Made by a program: the position numbers and the translations under genes. A stretch of DNA of 64,000 nt from Bacteroidota bacterium. GTDB lineage: Bacteria; Bacteroidota; Bacteroidia; JACCXN01. Numbering within the stretch: position 1 is the first letter of the stretch; each line of letters begins with the position of its first letter. The stretch lies in contig JACCXN010000057.1 in NCBI GenBank assembly GCA_013696965.1, positions 224,216-288,215 of the forward strand. The letters are read 5' to 3'. Below the pieces are notes generated by a model. The model worked only from the letters and a program-made list of their open reading frames with translations. It did not search any database and was not told the origin of the DNA. Below, piece by piece: positions 18,256-27,561 of the stretch.

Positions 18256-19350
18256 GTGGAAAATAAATTAGGCTTATATAAATTTAACCAGACCCTTTTG
18301 TTGGGGTTTTTGTTGCTTGGAGGATTGTATCTTGGAAAAACTTTTTTAATCCCTGTTTTTATTGCAGCTTTAATAGCCATGCTGTTGTTGCCTATTTGCT
18401 CAAAACTTGAAAAATTGGGATTTAACAGGATTTTTGCAATTATTTCATGCATTTTAATTTTTCTAACTATTTTAATAGGAATTATTTATTTATTCACCTA
18501 TCAAATAATCGGACTCTCCAAAAATTTACCATTTTTTGCAAACAGAATTCAAGAAGTTTTATTAAAGTTAAAAGATTTTATTGCAGAAAACACAAGGCTT
18601 TCACACAATGATATAAGTTCTTATATCGAATCCAGTATAAGGCAGATTGTTGATTCCTTAGGTTCCTATATACAAAGTGTACTTACTATAACAACAGGGG
18701 TAATTGTTAATTTTTTTCTTGTGTTAATATATATTGCATTTTTCCTTGCCTATCGTGAAAGAATAGAAAACTTCATTTTAAAAATTGCTCCTGAAAATGA
18801 AAAGGAAAAAACAGATAAAATCATCAAAAGTTGCACAAGCATGTCCATTTCCTACCTTTCAGGAATTCTAACAGTTTCGTTTATTCTTTCAGTTAGTAAT
18901 GCAATTGCGCTTACAATATTTAGAATAGAATATGCCTTGTTTTTTGCTGTACTTGCTGGAATTCTTAACATCATTCCATTTGTCGGAACATTTTTAGGAA
19001 GTATTTTGCCTGTTGCCCTAGCATTACTTACTAAGGATAGTATTTGGGTTGCTGTTTTTGTTGTAATATATTTTACAGTAATTCAATATATTGAATCCTA
19101 TTTCCTTACTCCATTTATTGTTGGAGGAAAAGTAAGGGTTAACCCCCTAACTGAAATTCTAGCCCTTGTGCTAGGAGGAGTTATTTGGGGTGTTGCTGGT
19201 ATGGTTTTATTTATCCCTTTAACAGGATTAGTTAAAGTTTTATTTGACCATATTGAAAAATTTGAGCCTTTTGCTTATGTTATTGGTAGGGAAGATGTTC
19301 CCAAAACAAGCAAAACTGGAAAAAAGATAAAATACTGGTTTAAGAAATAA
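18256..19350 (+). CDS. AI-2E family transporter (PerM/TqsA-like)
   Basis: A 364-residue inner-membrane protein with about eight hydrophobic segments. Family features include the N-terminal pair of spans (LGFLLLGGLYLGKTFLIPVF), the middle soluble region around residues 90-140, ILNIIPFVGTFLGSILPVAL, YFTVIQYIESYFLTPFIVGG and VRVNPLTEILALVLGGVIWG, which are diagnostic of the UPF0118/AI-2E exporter family. The start is GTG at 18256. Members have been linked to autoinducer-2 export and Na+/H+ antiport; the substrate here is unknown. Confidence 0.88.
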   Translation: MENKLGLYKFNQTLLLGFLLLGGLYLGKTFLIPVFIAALIAMLLLPICSKLEKLGFNRIFAIISCILIFLTILIGIIYLFTYQIIGLSKNLPFFANRIQEVLLKLKDFIAENTRLSHNDISSYIESSIRQIVDSLGSYIQSVLTITTGVIVNFFLVLIYIAFFLAYRERIENFILKIAPENEKEKTDKIIKSCTSMSISYLSGILTVSFILSVSNAIALTIFRIEYALFFAVLAGILNIIPFVGTFLGSILPVALALLTKDSIWVAVFVVIYFTVIQYIESYFLTPFIVGGKVRVNPLTEILALVLGGVIWGVAGMVLFIPLTGLVKVLFDHIEKFEPFAYVIGREDVPKTSKTGKKIKYWFKK

Positions 19351-19463
19351 GTTTTTTTAGTGTTTTTTTTATCTTTTCAAATCAGCTTGCTTCAAATTAG
19401 TACTTAAAATGCTCGTTTTTAATACTTCTAGGTACGGTTTTTGGTTATCAAAACATATTAATT

Positions 19464-19470
19464 GGAGGTG
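19464..19470 (+). promoter_or_regulatory. Strong Shine-Dalgarno sequence GGAGGTG before a TTG start
   Basis: GGAGGTG ends 4 bases before the TTG at 19475. Most genes in this window have only A-rich leaders, so this near-consensus ribosome site is unusual here and supports TTG as the L,D-transpeptidase start. Confidence 0.6.
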
Positions 19471-19474
19471 AGTT

Positions 19475-21208
19475 TTGAGATTACAAATTTTTATTCAGCC
19501 AATATTCTTTTCTGTTATTTTTATCTTAATAAGCTGTTCGAACGATAATAGCAATAATCAAGAAGAAAAAAAATGGATATTGAAAAGAGAGCAAAATGAG
19601 TTATTAGCTAAGGAAAAAAACAGTCTAATTGCCCATTACCTGCAGCTGGAAATAGATTCTTTGGAATCCAAATTCTCAACTCAATTTAATGATGAGCTTA
19701 ATCATAAAGCCTTTGAATTTTATCGCAAAAGAAATTATGATCCTATTTGGAGATTAAATGAATCTTCTTCTATTCTTCCTGAACAATACCTGAGCTTACT
19801 AGATTCAGTCCACCTGGAAGGTTTAAATGCCAATGATTACAATAAAGAAATACTCGAACAATACAGAAAAAATGTTGGGGATTTCATTGATAAGAATAAT
19901 AAGACAAAAGATATTCATGCAAAAGCTATAGCCAAGACCGATTTAAATTTTACAATTTCATTCCTGAAAATTCTCAATCACCTTAAGAATGGAAAAATAG
20001 ATCAAGGTGAACTTGGTTTGCAATGGGATTTAAATAATGAAAATGAGATAAATGCCGAGCAACTTTTAATCCAGGTGATTCAAAAGAATGATATAAATGC
20101 AGCAATAGCAAAAGTTTATCCCAAAATAAAACAATATAATCAATTAAGGGAATTGCTTAAATTCTATTACTCGCTTTCAAACAATACAAATTGGAGAAAA
20201 TTACAACCTGGAATTACTTTAAGCCTTGACAGCGTTTCTGCTGATGTTATAATTTTAAGACAAAACTTATTACAGACAAAGGATTTACAAGAGAATAAAA
20301 ATAATGTACAGCAAAGTACTTTATTTGATGCTGAATTAAAAAAGGCTGTTGTCTCTTATCAAGTAAGGCATGGTTTGGAACCCTCTGGTATTGTTGATGA
20401 GGAATTTATTGAAATAATGAATACTCCTCTCAGTAATTGGATTGCATTAATTGAATTAGGACTTGAAAAAACAAGATGGCTTCCTGATTCTCTTGGTGAT
20501 AAACATATTTTTATAAATATTCCTGATTTCAGCCTGCAAATGATTGATAAGGAAAATGTAATTAGGGAAATGAAGGTAATTACCGGAAAAACAATGCGCT
20601 CAACTCCTGTGTTTAGTGGCAAAATTAAGTATGTTGTGTTTTCTCCCTATTGGAATGTGCCTAAAAGCATTGCTGTAAATGATCTTTTGCCAAAAATTAA
20701 AAACAATCCAGGGTTTTTACGCAAAAATCATTATGAATTATTTGAAAACTGGGATCCAAATTCAACTAGAATTAACCCCCGGAAAATTGATTGGGACACT
20801 ATTGAAGAAAATAATTTTTCTTTTCGTTTAAGGCAAAAACCCGGCCCATGGAATTCCATGGGCAGAGTCAAATTCATGTTTCCTAATAATTTCAGCATTT
20901 ACATGCATGATACCCCGGAAAAGCACTTATTTATAAAAGAGCGCCGCGATTTCAGTAGTGGCTGTATAAGAATTCAGGAGCCTGAAAAAATGGCTGAATT
21001 TTTATTGCCAGAAATGACTGAAGAAGAAATTACTGGTAAAATGAATAAAAAGTCAGAGGAATACATAAATCTCAAAACCCCAACATCTGTTTATATTACC
21101 TACAATACTGTTGGGGTGAATGATAAGGGGCAGGCAGTTTTTTTTCAGGATGTTTATAAAATGGATGAAAAATTGATAGAAATGTATCATAAAACGCCAT
21201 TAAAATAA
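19475..21208 (+). CDS. L,D-transpeptidase, YcbB-like, lipoprotein
   Basis: A 577-residue murein L,D-transpeptidase that would form 3-3 cross-links or attach proteins to peptidoglycan. The signal ends in lipobox LISC with Cys21, giving a lipid anchor. A scaffold region follows (about 50-260), then a peptidoglycan-binding segment (FDAELKKAVVSYQVRHGLEP to DEEFIEIMN) and the YkuD catalytic domain (about 345-520). That domain contains IFINIPDFSLQMI, VITGKTMRSTPVFSG, the histidine in FSIYMHDTPEKHLF and the nucleophile motif FSSGCIRI. It starts with TTG behind a strong GGAGGTG site. It is monocistronic, between a transporter and a DJ-1-like gene. Confidence 0.92.
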   Translation: MRLQIFIQPIFFSVIFILISCSNDNSNNQEEKKWILKREQNELLAKEKNSLIAHYLQLEIDSLESKFSTQFNDELNHKAFEFYRKRNYDPIWRLNESSSILPEQYLSLLDSVHLEGLNANDYNKEILEQYRKNVGDFIDKNNKTKDIHAKAIAKTDLNFTISFLKILNHLKNGKIDQGELGLQWDLNNENEINAEQLLIQVIQKNDINAAIAKVYPKIKQYNQLRELLKFYYSLSNNTNWRKLQPGITLSLDSVSADVIILRQNLLQTKDLQENKNNVQQSTLFDAELKKAVVSYQVRHGLEPSGIVDEEFIEIMNTPLSNWIALIELGLEKTRWLPDSLGDKHIFINIPDFSLQMIDKENVIREMKVITGKTMRSTPVFSGKIKYVVFSPYWNVPKSIAVNDLLPKIKNNPGFLRKNHYELFENWDPNSTRINPRKIDWDTIEENNFSFRLRQKPGPWNSMGRVKFMFPNNFSIYMHDTPEKHLFIKERRDFSSGCIRIQEPEKMAEFLLPEMTEEEITGKMNKKSEEYINLKTPTSVYITYNTVGVNDKGQAVFFQDVYKMDEKLIEMYHKTPLK

Positions 21209-21271
21209 GTGCTGTTTTTTTATTAATTTAGATAGAATAAATTATTTATTCATTTTTTATTAATAAAAAGT

Positions 21272-21832
21272 ATGGAAAACCTAAAAAATTTAAAAGTTGC
21301 AGTTCTTGTAGCCGATGGCTTTGAATTATCTGAATTTGTTGAACCAGTAAAGGCTTTAGAGCAGGAAGGAGCAACAGTACACGTTGTTTCTACTCAAAAA
21401 GATACTGTGCGTTCATGGGATAATGGAAATTGGGGAAAAGAATTTGCAGTTGATGTTGAATTAGAAAATGCAAACCCCAATGATTTTGATGCATTATTAT
21501 TACCGGGTGGTGTGATAAATCCAGATAAATTAAGGAGATCTGAAAAAGCAGTTGATTTTGTAAAAACATTTATGAAAGAAGGAAAGCCTTTAGCAGCCAT
21601 TTGCCATGGTCCTTGGACATTGATAGAAACGGGGATGGTGAAAGGAAGGAAATTAACCTCCTTTTATTCTATAAAAACAGATCTGATCAATGCTGGAGCA
21701 GATTGGCAGGATAAAGAAGTTGTTGTAGATCAAAACCTGGTTACAAGTAGGAACCCAGGAGATATACCTGCATTTATATCTAAAATGACTGAGAAATTCA
21801 AAGAAGGGGTACATGAACCACATTCAAAATAA
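21272..21832 (+). CDS. DJ-1/PfpI family protein (type 1 glutamine amidotransferase-like)
   Basis: A 186-residue protein of the DJ-1/PfpI superfamily: KVAVLVADGFELSEFVEPVK, FDALLLPGGVINPDKLR, the nucleophile elbow LAAICHGPWTLIETG with cysteine and following histidine, and GADWQDKEVVVDQNLVTSRN near the end. Relatives such as YhbO and PfpI are described as stress-protective deglycases or peptidases. The closest look-alikes are general-stress protein 18 types. A clear hairpin terminator follows. Confidence 0.88.
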   Translation: MENLKNLKVAVLVADGFELSEFVEPVKALEQEGATVHVVSTQKDTVRSWDNGNWGKEFAVDVELENANPNDFDALLLPGGVINPDKLRRSEKAVDFVKTFMKEGKPLAAICHGPWTLIETGMVKGRKLTSFYSIKTDLINAGADWQDKEVVVDQNLVTSRNPGDIPAFISKMTEKFKEGVHEPHSK

Positions 21833-21845
21833 TAGTTTATAGGAT

Positions 21846-21885
21846 TTAAAAAAGCCGCAAATATTAAATTTTGCGGCTTTTTTAA
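21846..21885 (+). terminator. Intrinsic terminator after the DJ-1-like gene
   Basis: Inverted repeat with stem AAAAAAGCCGCAAA / TTTGCGGCTTTTTT and a short loop, followed by a T-run. It also has an A-run on the other side, so it may stop transcription from the convergent gene at 22023 too. Confidence 0.85.
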
Positions 21886-22022
21886 TATTAAATGTATAAA
21901 TCAAAGTGGCTGAGTTAACTAACCCTCATTGTTGAAATAAAGCTTTACTGCATTTAAATCCTTTACTTTTTCAGAATTGGATTAAAAAATCAGTTTTTTA
22001 TTTACCTAAATTCTATTTCAAT

Positions 22023-22634
22023 TTATTTTTTGATGTATTTCCAGTTCCTTGTTTTTCCCTCACTTAACCATTCTACAGTGGTTTCCAGACGTTTATTCAT
22101 GGTAGCATCGGTTTTTGCTTCCATAATCCATTCAACATAGTCTTTTTTATTGCTGTAACTAAAGTCATTGAAGTATTGAAGTGCTTTTTTGTTTTTTGAA
22201 ATGGCATCCAGAACAGATTTAGGAACAACTAATTCTTTTTTGGGTTTATTTGTGGGGGAGGGGAGTTTTACCCCATTATCGTTTAAAACGGCCGCTTGCG
22301 TAATATATTCAATCAAAATTTTTTCATCCGGTAGATCATTTATACTTGTAATTCTACCTAAATGTCCCATTGCGGTTTTTCCTATTTCTTCGAGTATTTT
22401 ATTGTTGTCTTGCATTATGGCCCCTTTCCAAAACCCAAATACACAATGTTTTTTAAAAGAGGCCATATGGCATAGGTTTCCTTTATATTCAAAATGTGGA
22501 AACCCCCATTTAATGGTTTCTTCAACCTGTGGACAGGCTTGATGAACAAGTTCCCTTAAGTGGTTTAATATGGGTTTTGCAAATTCTTCAGACTTTATAA
22601 TATAGGCATCAACCCTTTTGTCCCTGGTTTTCAT
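22023..22634 (-). CDS. YdeI/OmpD-associated family protein (DUF1801 + OmdA)
   Basis: A 203-residue cytoplasmic protein. The N-terminal DUF1801-like fold shows FAKPILNHLRELVHQACPQV, EETIKWGFPHFEYKG and FGFWKGAIM. The C-terminal OmdA-type region has VPKSVLDAISKNKKALQYFN, FSYSNKKDYVEWIMEAKTDA and a WLSEGKTRNWKY ending. YdeI-type proteins have been associated with peptide or bacteriocin resistance and OmpD in enterics, but no mechanism is established. Nothing in the neighbourhood narrows the role. Confidence 0.8.
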   Translation of the reverse strand: MKTRDKRVDAYIIKSEEFAKPILNHLRELVHQACPQVEETIKWGFPHFEYKGNLCHMASFKKHCVFGFWKGAIMQDNNKILEEIGKTAMGHLGRITSINDLPDEKILIEYITQAAVLNDNGVKLPSPTNKPKKELVVPKSVLDAISKNKKALQYFNDFSYSNKKDYVEWIMEAKTDATMNKRLETTVEWLSEGKTRNWKYIKK

Positions 22635-22666
22635 GTCCTTAAATAAAATTAAACAAATTATTCAAT

Positions 22667-23188
22667 TTAAAATAATGCCTTAATTTCTCTTTTTATGAAA
22701 TCAAGAGCAAAATCACTAGGAGTTTGTTCAAGTTGACCGGAAAGTTCAAGAATCACTCTGCCAAGCTCAGTTCCTGAAGCATCGTCACTTATTTTAGTGG
22801 AAGCAATGTTAATTAATTTAATGGTTTCTTCCTTTGCTGATTTAATTGCTTTCCAGGCGGAGGATGACATATAAATCTGTTGGGCTACATTATGTTCATA
22901 TTCCGAACGAATTGTTTTAAGCAATTCAGATTGCATTGTGCGCGCACTCATTCCTGTTTTATGGCTACGGATAATAAGGCTGCTTGGAGCAATTCTTTCC
23001 AGGAATATTGCAATTCTTTCGTAAGCTTGCAACCTTATTGGAGTAACTGATTTTTGGTTTTCTCCTTTTATTTCCATCCAATGCCTTTTTTGCTCATTAT
23101 CTATAAATCTTTTAATAATATAAAAAGCCGTTAGAAAAACAACTAAAGAAGGCAGTACCGCAATTAGTACATCAAATAATCTATCCAT
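22667..23188 (-). CDS. Conserved Bacteroidota membrane protein, unknown function
   Basis: 173 residues: one N-terminal transmembrane helix (about 5-27, VLIAVLPSLVVFLTAFYII), then a soluble, mostly helical domain with VTPIRLQAYERIAIFLERIA, MQSELLKTIRSEYEHNVAQQ and IYMSSSAWKAIKSAKEETIK. The pattern is a recurring Bacteroidota-specific family (possibly the one catalogued as DUF7935; from memory, unchecked). It lies 32 bases upstream of the YdeI-like gene on the same strand and may share its transcript. No function can be proposed. Confidence 0.7.
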   Translation of the reverse strand: MDRLFDVLIAVLPSLVVFLTAFYIIKRFIDNEQKRHWMEIKGENQKSVTPIRLQAYERIAIFLERIAPSSLIIRSHKTGMSARTMQSELLKTIRSEYEHNVAQQIYMSSSAWKAIKSAKEETIKLINIASTKISDDASGTELGRVILELSGQLEQTPSDFALDFIKREIKALF

Positions 23189-23270
23189 AAGTCCACAAGA
23201 ATTATAATTGCAAATATCGGATTTTTTATCTTTTACCCATACTGTTGTATAATTAAAACGAATAATTTAC

Positions 23271-23297
23271 TTGCTAACCACAATTTTAGTAGATTTG
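23271..23297 (+). promoter_or_regulatory. Candidate promoter of the aminotransferase gene (TTG-N16-TAGATTTG)
   Basis: TTG at 23271-23273 and TAGATTTG at 23290-23297 match the Bacteroidota -33/-7 pattern with a slightly short 16-base spacer. The transcript would start about 15-20 bases before the ATG at 23321. Confidence 0.5.
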
Positions 23298-23320
23298 CCA
23301 ATAAAATTTCAATACCTGTA

Positions 23321-24514
23321 ATGAATAAATTATCTGATAGAATAAACGCGCTTTCTGAGTCGGAAACAATTGCAATGGCAAGGCGTAGCAGAGAATTAAT
23401 TGCCAAAGGCATAGATGTTATTAACCTGAGTTTAGGTGAACCTGATTTTTCAACTCCTGATGTCATTAAGCAAGCTGCTAAAAAAGCAATAGATGAAAAC
23501 TTTAGTTATTACACTCATGTTTCAGGGTATTTGGAATTAAGACAAGCAATTGTCAAAAAATTTAAAAGAGATAACAACCTGAATTTTTCAGCAGAACAAA
23601 TTGTTGTGTCAACCGGAGCAAAACAGTCAATAGCAAACGCTGTGTTGGCTTTAATTAATCCCGGAGACGAGGTTATTGTTCCTGCTCCTTACTGGGTAAG
23701 TTATATTGAAATAATCAAACTCGCAGGAGGAGTAGCAGTTATTATTCCAACAAGCCTTGAAGATGATTTTAAATTAAACCCTGAGCAGTTAAAAAAAGCC
23801 ATCACTCCTAAAACACGATTATTCATTTATAGCACCCCCTGTAATCCAACAGGAAGTGTATATACTAAACAAGAATTACAAGAACTTGGAAATGTTCTTG
23901 CTACCAAAGAGGATCTTTATATTATTTCTGACGAAATATATGAACACATTAACTTTAGTGGGAAACATGAAAGCATGGCGCAGTTTGCAAATGTATCGGA
24001 TAAGGTTATTACTATCAACGGACTATCAAAGGGTTTTGCTATGACTGGTTGGAGAGTAGGATTTATGGCCGCTCCATTGTGGATTGCCAAGGCCTGTGAT
24101 AAAATGCAGGGCCAATTTACATCAGCCACCTGTTCCATTGCCCAAAAAGCTGCTCAGGCTGCAGTGGAAATGGATCCTTCTACAACTTGGGAAATGAGAG
24201 ATGCCTTTAAAAGAAGAAGAGATTTATTATTGGAATTATTAAAGCAAATTCCAGGTATGAAAGTTAATATTCCTAAAGGTGCATTTTATGTGTTTCCGGA
24301 AGTAACTTATTATTTTGGTAAAAAAGTGGATGAAACTATAATAAATAATGCTTCTGAATTATGTATGTACCTTTTAGAAAAAGCAAATGTTGCTGTTGTC
24401 CCGGGTGATGCTTTTGGAGCACCTGATTATATCCGAATTGCATACGCTACATCAGAAATAAAACTTGAGCAGGCTGTTTCCAGAATCAAGACAGCACTTG
24501 AAAAATTAACATAG
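23321..24514 (+). CDS. Pyridoxal phosphate-dependent aminotransferase (aspartate aminotransferase-like)
   Basis: A 397-residue class I/II aminotransferase. LSLGEPDFSTPDVIKQAAKK, the cofactor loop STGAKQSIANAVLALINPGD, PYWVSYIEIIKLAGG, STPCNPTGSVY, ISDEIYEHINF, the Schiff-base lysine in INGLSKGFAMTGWRVGFMAA, and the C-terminal PGDAFGAPDYIRIAYA with the carboxylate-binding arginine all match AspC-type enzymes. It most likely makes aspartate from oxaloacetate and glutamate. The heptose kinase gene follows after 22 bases. Confidence 0.92.
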   Translation: MNKLSDRINALSESETIAMARRSRELIAKGIDVINLSLGEPDFSTPDVIKQAAKKAIDENFSYYTHVSGYLELRQAIVKKFKRDNNLNFSAEQIVVSTGAKQSIANAVLALINPGDEVIVPAPYWVSYIEIIKLAGGVAVIIPTSLEDDFKLNPEQLKKAITPKTRLFIYSTPCNPTGSVYTKQELQELGNVLATKEDLYIISDEIYEHINFSGKHESMAQFANVSDKVITINGLSKGFAMTGWRVGFMAAPLWIAKACDKMQGQFTSATCSIAQKAAQAAVEMDPSTTWEMRDAFKRRRDLLLELLKQIPGMKVNIPKGAFYVFPEVTYYFGKKVDETIINNASELCMYLLEKANVAVVPGDAFGAPDYIRIAYATSEIKLEQAVSRIKTALEKLT

Positions 24515-24536
24515 ATTTTTTTATATAGCTGCATTT

Positions 24537-25541
24537 TTGAACAAAGAAACTTTAAAAAATATTTTCCAGGAATTTAATAATCTTAAAGTCCTTATCATTG
24601 GTGATGTAATGATTGATGCTTATTTATGGGGCGATGTCAATAGGATTTCACCTGAGGCTCCAGTGCCAATTGTTGTTGTTAATAAACGTGAAAACAGGCT
24701 TGGAGGAGCAGCTAATGTTGCCCTTAATATTCAGGCAATGGGAGCAAAGCCTATTTTATGTTCTATTATTGGAGAGGATGAAAAAAGTAAACTTTTTCTT
24801 GAGTTGCTTGAAAAACAAAATATTACCAGCAAAGGAATTTTAAAAAATTCCGAAAGAGTTACCACTGTTAAAACCCGGATTATTGGAAATAATCACCAAA
24901 TGTTAAGGGTAGATTCAGAAAATGAAAATGAAAATAGCCCAGCTGCAACTGCTGCTTTGTTTGAATTAATAAAATCACTTTTAAATGAGGAGAAAATTGA
25001 TGTTATTATTTTCGAGGATTATGACAAAGGAGTTATTACAGCTGATTTAATAAAACAAATAGTTTCCTTAGCGCTGGAAAAAGGAATTCCTGTTGCTGCC
25101 GACCCCAAAAAACGTAATTTTATGGCCTATCATGGGGTTACTTTATTGAAGCCTAATATCAAGGAACTAAAAGAGGGCTTGAAAATTGATTTTAATCCTA
25201 ATTTAAAAGATGAGTTGGTTTTAGCTGTGACTAAATTAAGGGAGCAACTTGATTTAAAATTTGCTTTGGTAACATTATCAGAAAAGGGAATACTGGCTGC
25301 TACAGATATGGAAAATACTGTTATTCCTGCACATGTGAGAAATATAGCAGATGTTTCAGGTGCAGGAGATACAGTAATAAGTGTGGCAGCTTTGTGCCTT
25401 GCGTTAAAACTACCAGCTTTAACGCTTGCCTCCCTTGCGAATTTGGCTGGCGGTCTTGTTTGCGAATATGTTGGAGTAGTTTCTGTAAATAAAGAACATT
25501 TATACCAAGAAGCTTTACAATTTGGTAATATCAATAGTTAA
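24537..25541 (+). CDS. rfaE1: D-glycero-beta-D-manno-heptose-7-phosphate kinase
   Basis: A 334-residue PfkB-family kinase matching the kinase half of HldE/RfaE, which phosphorylates D,D-heptose-7-phosphate at C1 for LPS core or S-layer heptose. LIIGDVMIDAYLWGDVNRIS, PEAPVPIVVVNKRENRLGGA, AANVALNIQAMGAKPILCSI and the catalytic DVSGAGDTVISVAALCLA are visible. It starts at TTG 24537. The nucleotidyltransferase half is absent, so it would be encoded separately. It is 2 bases from the TrkH-type gene. Confidence 0.88.
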   Translation: MNKETLKNIFQEFNNLKVLIIGDVMIDAYLWGDVNRISPEAPVPIVVVNKRENRLGGAANVALNIQAMGAKPILCSIIGEDEKSKLFLELLEKQNITSKGILKNSERVTTVKTRIIGNNHQMLRVDSENENENSPAATAALFELIKSLLNEEKIDVIIFEDYDKGVITADLIKQIVSLALEKGIPVAADPKKRNFMAYHGVTLLKPNIKELKEGLKIDFNPNLKDELVLAVTKLREQLDLKFALVTLSEKGILAATDMENTVIPAHVRNIADVSGAGDTVISVAALCLALKLPALTLASLANLAGGLVCEYVGVVSVNKEHLYQEALQFGNINS

Positions 25542-25543
25542 CA

Positions 25544-27355
25544 ATGTCATTACAAACATTTAGGGAAAGGGTTAATCTTTATATTTATGACAGTAAGGAG
25601 CGAAACCTTAGAATATTAAGGTATACAAGCTTTTTTGTTTCTGTATTTGTAATAAGTGTTCTTGTTTTTTATTATGGTTTTCCTCAAACCACTGAAAGAC
25701 AGGAAATTCTTTTAGGAGTTATAAAAGTTAGTTTTGTATTTTATATCTTTAGCTACATAACCCGGTTTTTATACACTTTTGAGCCAAAGGAGTTTTTAAA
25801 ACGAACATGGTTTGAAGGTTTATTAATGCTCTTGTTGGTTATTGACGGATTCAGTTATTTCTTTCTCAGAACCCCTTTGGTTATTAATTTTTTCAGAATA
25901 CTTGGCTTTGAGGATATTACTCCCTTTTACGTATTGTTCATTCAACTATATGTACTTGTAATAGTGGCTCTTGATGTGGGTTCTGCCACTTCACGCATTT
26001 CCAAACTTAACCTCACCCCGCCAACCATATTTATATTATCTTTTGTGGCACTTATAATTTCTGGTTGCGGCTTGTTCATGCTTCCAGAAATGACCACCAT
26101 TGAAGGCAGTATGCCTTTCTTTGAAGCCTTATTTACATCTGTTAGTGCTAGTTGTGTTACAGGTTTAATTGTGGTTGATACAGCCACTTATTTTACTTTT
26201 AAAGGTCACTTGATTATTTTGATTTTAATGCAACTTGGTGGATTGAGCATTATTTCATTTGCAACTTTTCTTGTTTCTTTTTCTGGAACAACAATGGGTA
26301 TTAAACAGCAAACTATGATGCAAAGCTTTCTGAGTACTGATTCCTTATTCAGTACAAAGGGATTGCTAAACCAAATTATTTTAATGACCTTGAGTATTGA
26401 GTTTTTTGGTGCTTTGATGATTTATTTTTTATGGAATCCGGTTCTTACATTTCAAAACATTGGCGATAAAATATTCTTTTCGATTTTTCACTCTGTTTCT
26501 GCATTTAATAATGCCGGCTTTTCGCTTTTCACTTACGGACTATTTCAAAATTTTGTAGTGGATTCCTATATACTTCATATCGTATTAATTGTTTTGATAT
26601 TCATGGGTGGGCTGGGTTATTCATCTATAAGAGATTTATTTAGTATCCATAGCCTAAGAAAAAGATTTGATCAACCTTGGAGAAAGCTTCAGTTAACAAC
26701 TCAAATTGCCTTGTATTCAGCCATTACTCTTGTTTTGATTGGAACAATTGTGTTTTATATTTTGGAAAAAAACAATACCCTGGATGGGAAAAGGCTGGTG
26801 GAATCAGTTATTACCTCCTTGTTTCAATCAGTTACTGCAAGAACTGCAGGATTTAATACCGTTGATTTTTCCCTTGTAAGCGCACCAATGCTGATTTTTT
26901 TCATTATGCTAATGTTTATTGGAGGCTCCTCCGGTTCAACTGCAGGGGGTATTAAAACTTCTACATTTACCCTTTTAATTTTATCAGCATATTCAACTTT
27001 AAGAGGAAAAAGAAGTTTGGAATTATCAAATCATTCAATTTCTTATGAACTTCTAAACAGAGCTTTCCTTATTTTTCTTTTTGCTTCAGGGATAATTTTT
27101 TCGGGAGTGTTTATCTTGTCAATCTCAGATCCACATATTCCTATACTCAATCTTGTGTTTGAAGAAGTTTCAGCATTTGCCACTGTCGGACTTTCCACAG
27201 GAATTACCCCTACGCTCTCTGTCACCGGTAAAACCGTATTAATGGCTTCGATGTTCATAGGTAGGGTTGGAATTTTAACCCTCGCATTTTCTATGAGCAG
27301 AAAAGTAATCAGCCGTAATTATAAATATCCTTCAGCTCATATAATGGTGGGATAG
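25544..27355 (+). CDS. TrkH/KtrB-type potassium transporter with N-terminal membrane extension
   Basis: A 603-residue multispan protein. The four pore-loop repeats of the Trk/Ktr/HKT superfamily are visible: FTSVSASCVTGLIVVD, FHSVSAFNNAGFSLF, FQSVTARTAGFNTVDF and FEEVSAFATVGLST, each with its selectivity glycine. IGGSSGSTAGGIKTSTFTLL is the TrkH signature. About 160 residues before the first loop carry four or more extra spans, longer than KtrB. The regulatory TrkA/KtrA subunit is not adjacent. The gene is coupled to the heptose kinase gene (2-base gap). Confidence 0.9.
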   Translation: MSLQTFRERVNLYIYDSKERNLRILRYTSFFVSVFVISVLVFYYGFPQTTERQEILLGVIKVSFVFYIFSYITRFLYTFEPKEFLKRTWFEGLLMLLLVIDGFSYFFLRTPLVINFFRILGFEDITPFYVLFIQLYVLVIVALDVGSATSRISKLNLTPPTIFILSFVALIISGCGLFMLPEMTTIEGSMPFFEALFTSVSASCVTGLIVVDTATYFTFKGHLIILILMQLGGLSIISFATFLVSFSGTTMGIKQQTMMQSFLSTDSLFSTKGLLNQIILMTLSIEFFGALMIYFLWNPVLTFQNIGDKIFFSIFHSVSAFNNAGFSLFTYGLFQNFVVDSYILHIVLIVLIFMGGLGYSSIRDLFSIHSLRKRFDQPWRKLQLTTQIALYSAITLVLIGTIVFYILEKNNTLDGKRLVESVITSLFQSVTARTAGFNTVDFSLVSAPMLIFFIMLMFIGGSSGSTAGGIKTSTFTLLILSAYSTLRGKRSLELSNHSISYELLNRAFLIFLFASGIIFSGVFILSISDPHIPILNLVFEEVSAFATVGLSTGITPTLSVTGKTVLMASMFIGRVGILTLAFSMSRKVISRNYKYPSAHIMVG

Positions 27356-27528
27356 AAGCAAGCATTAACACCTTGCACAAGTCCTACTGTTTTACAAAGC
27401 ATTCAAATTCTTGTTGCAAAATCGTTTTCATTTACACTAAAATCATATTTATTTCTATCAAAGTTTTGAGTAACAAATCGAAAACTAGTATACTTTACAA
27501 GAATTCAACGCGTTTATGATAAACTTTT

Positions 27529-27536
27529 TACCTTTG
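27529..27536 (+). promoter_or_regulatory. Candidate -7 element (TACCTTTG) upstream of ubiE
   Basis: Exact TAnnTTTG match about 25 bases before the ubiE ATG. No convincing -33 TTG is present. Confidence 0.45.
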
Positions 27537-27561
27537 CTTTTTTTTGTAAAATTTCTGTAAA

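Noticed and set aside
22189-22542. 117-codon plus-strand frame across the YdeI-like gene
   Set aside because: It is antisense to a conserved protein and has no recognisable domain.
25130-25534. 134-codon minus-strand frame in the heptose kinase gene
   Set aside because: It is antisense to the conserved PfkB C-terminus and has no domain of its own.
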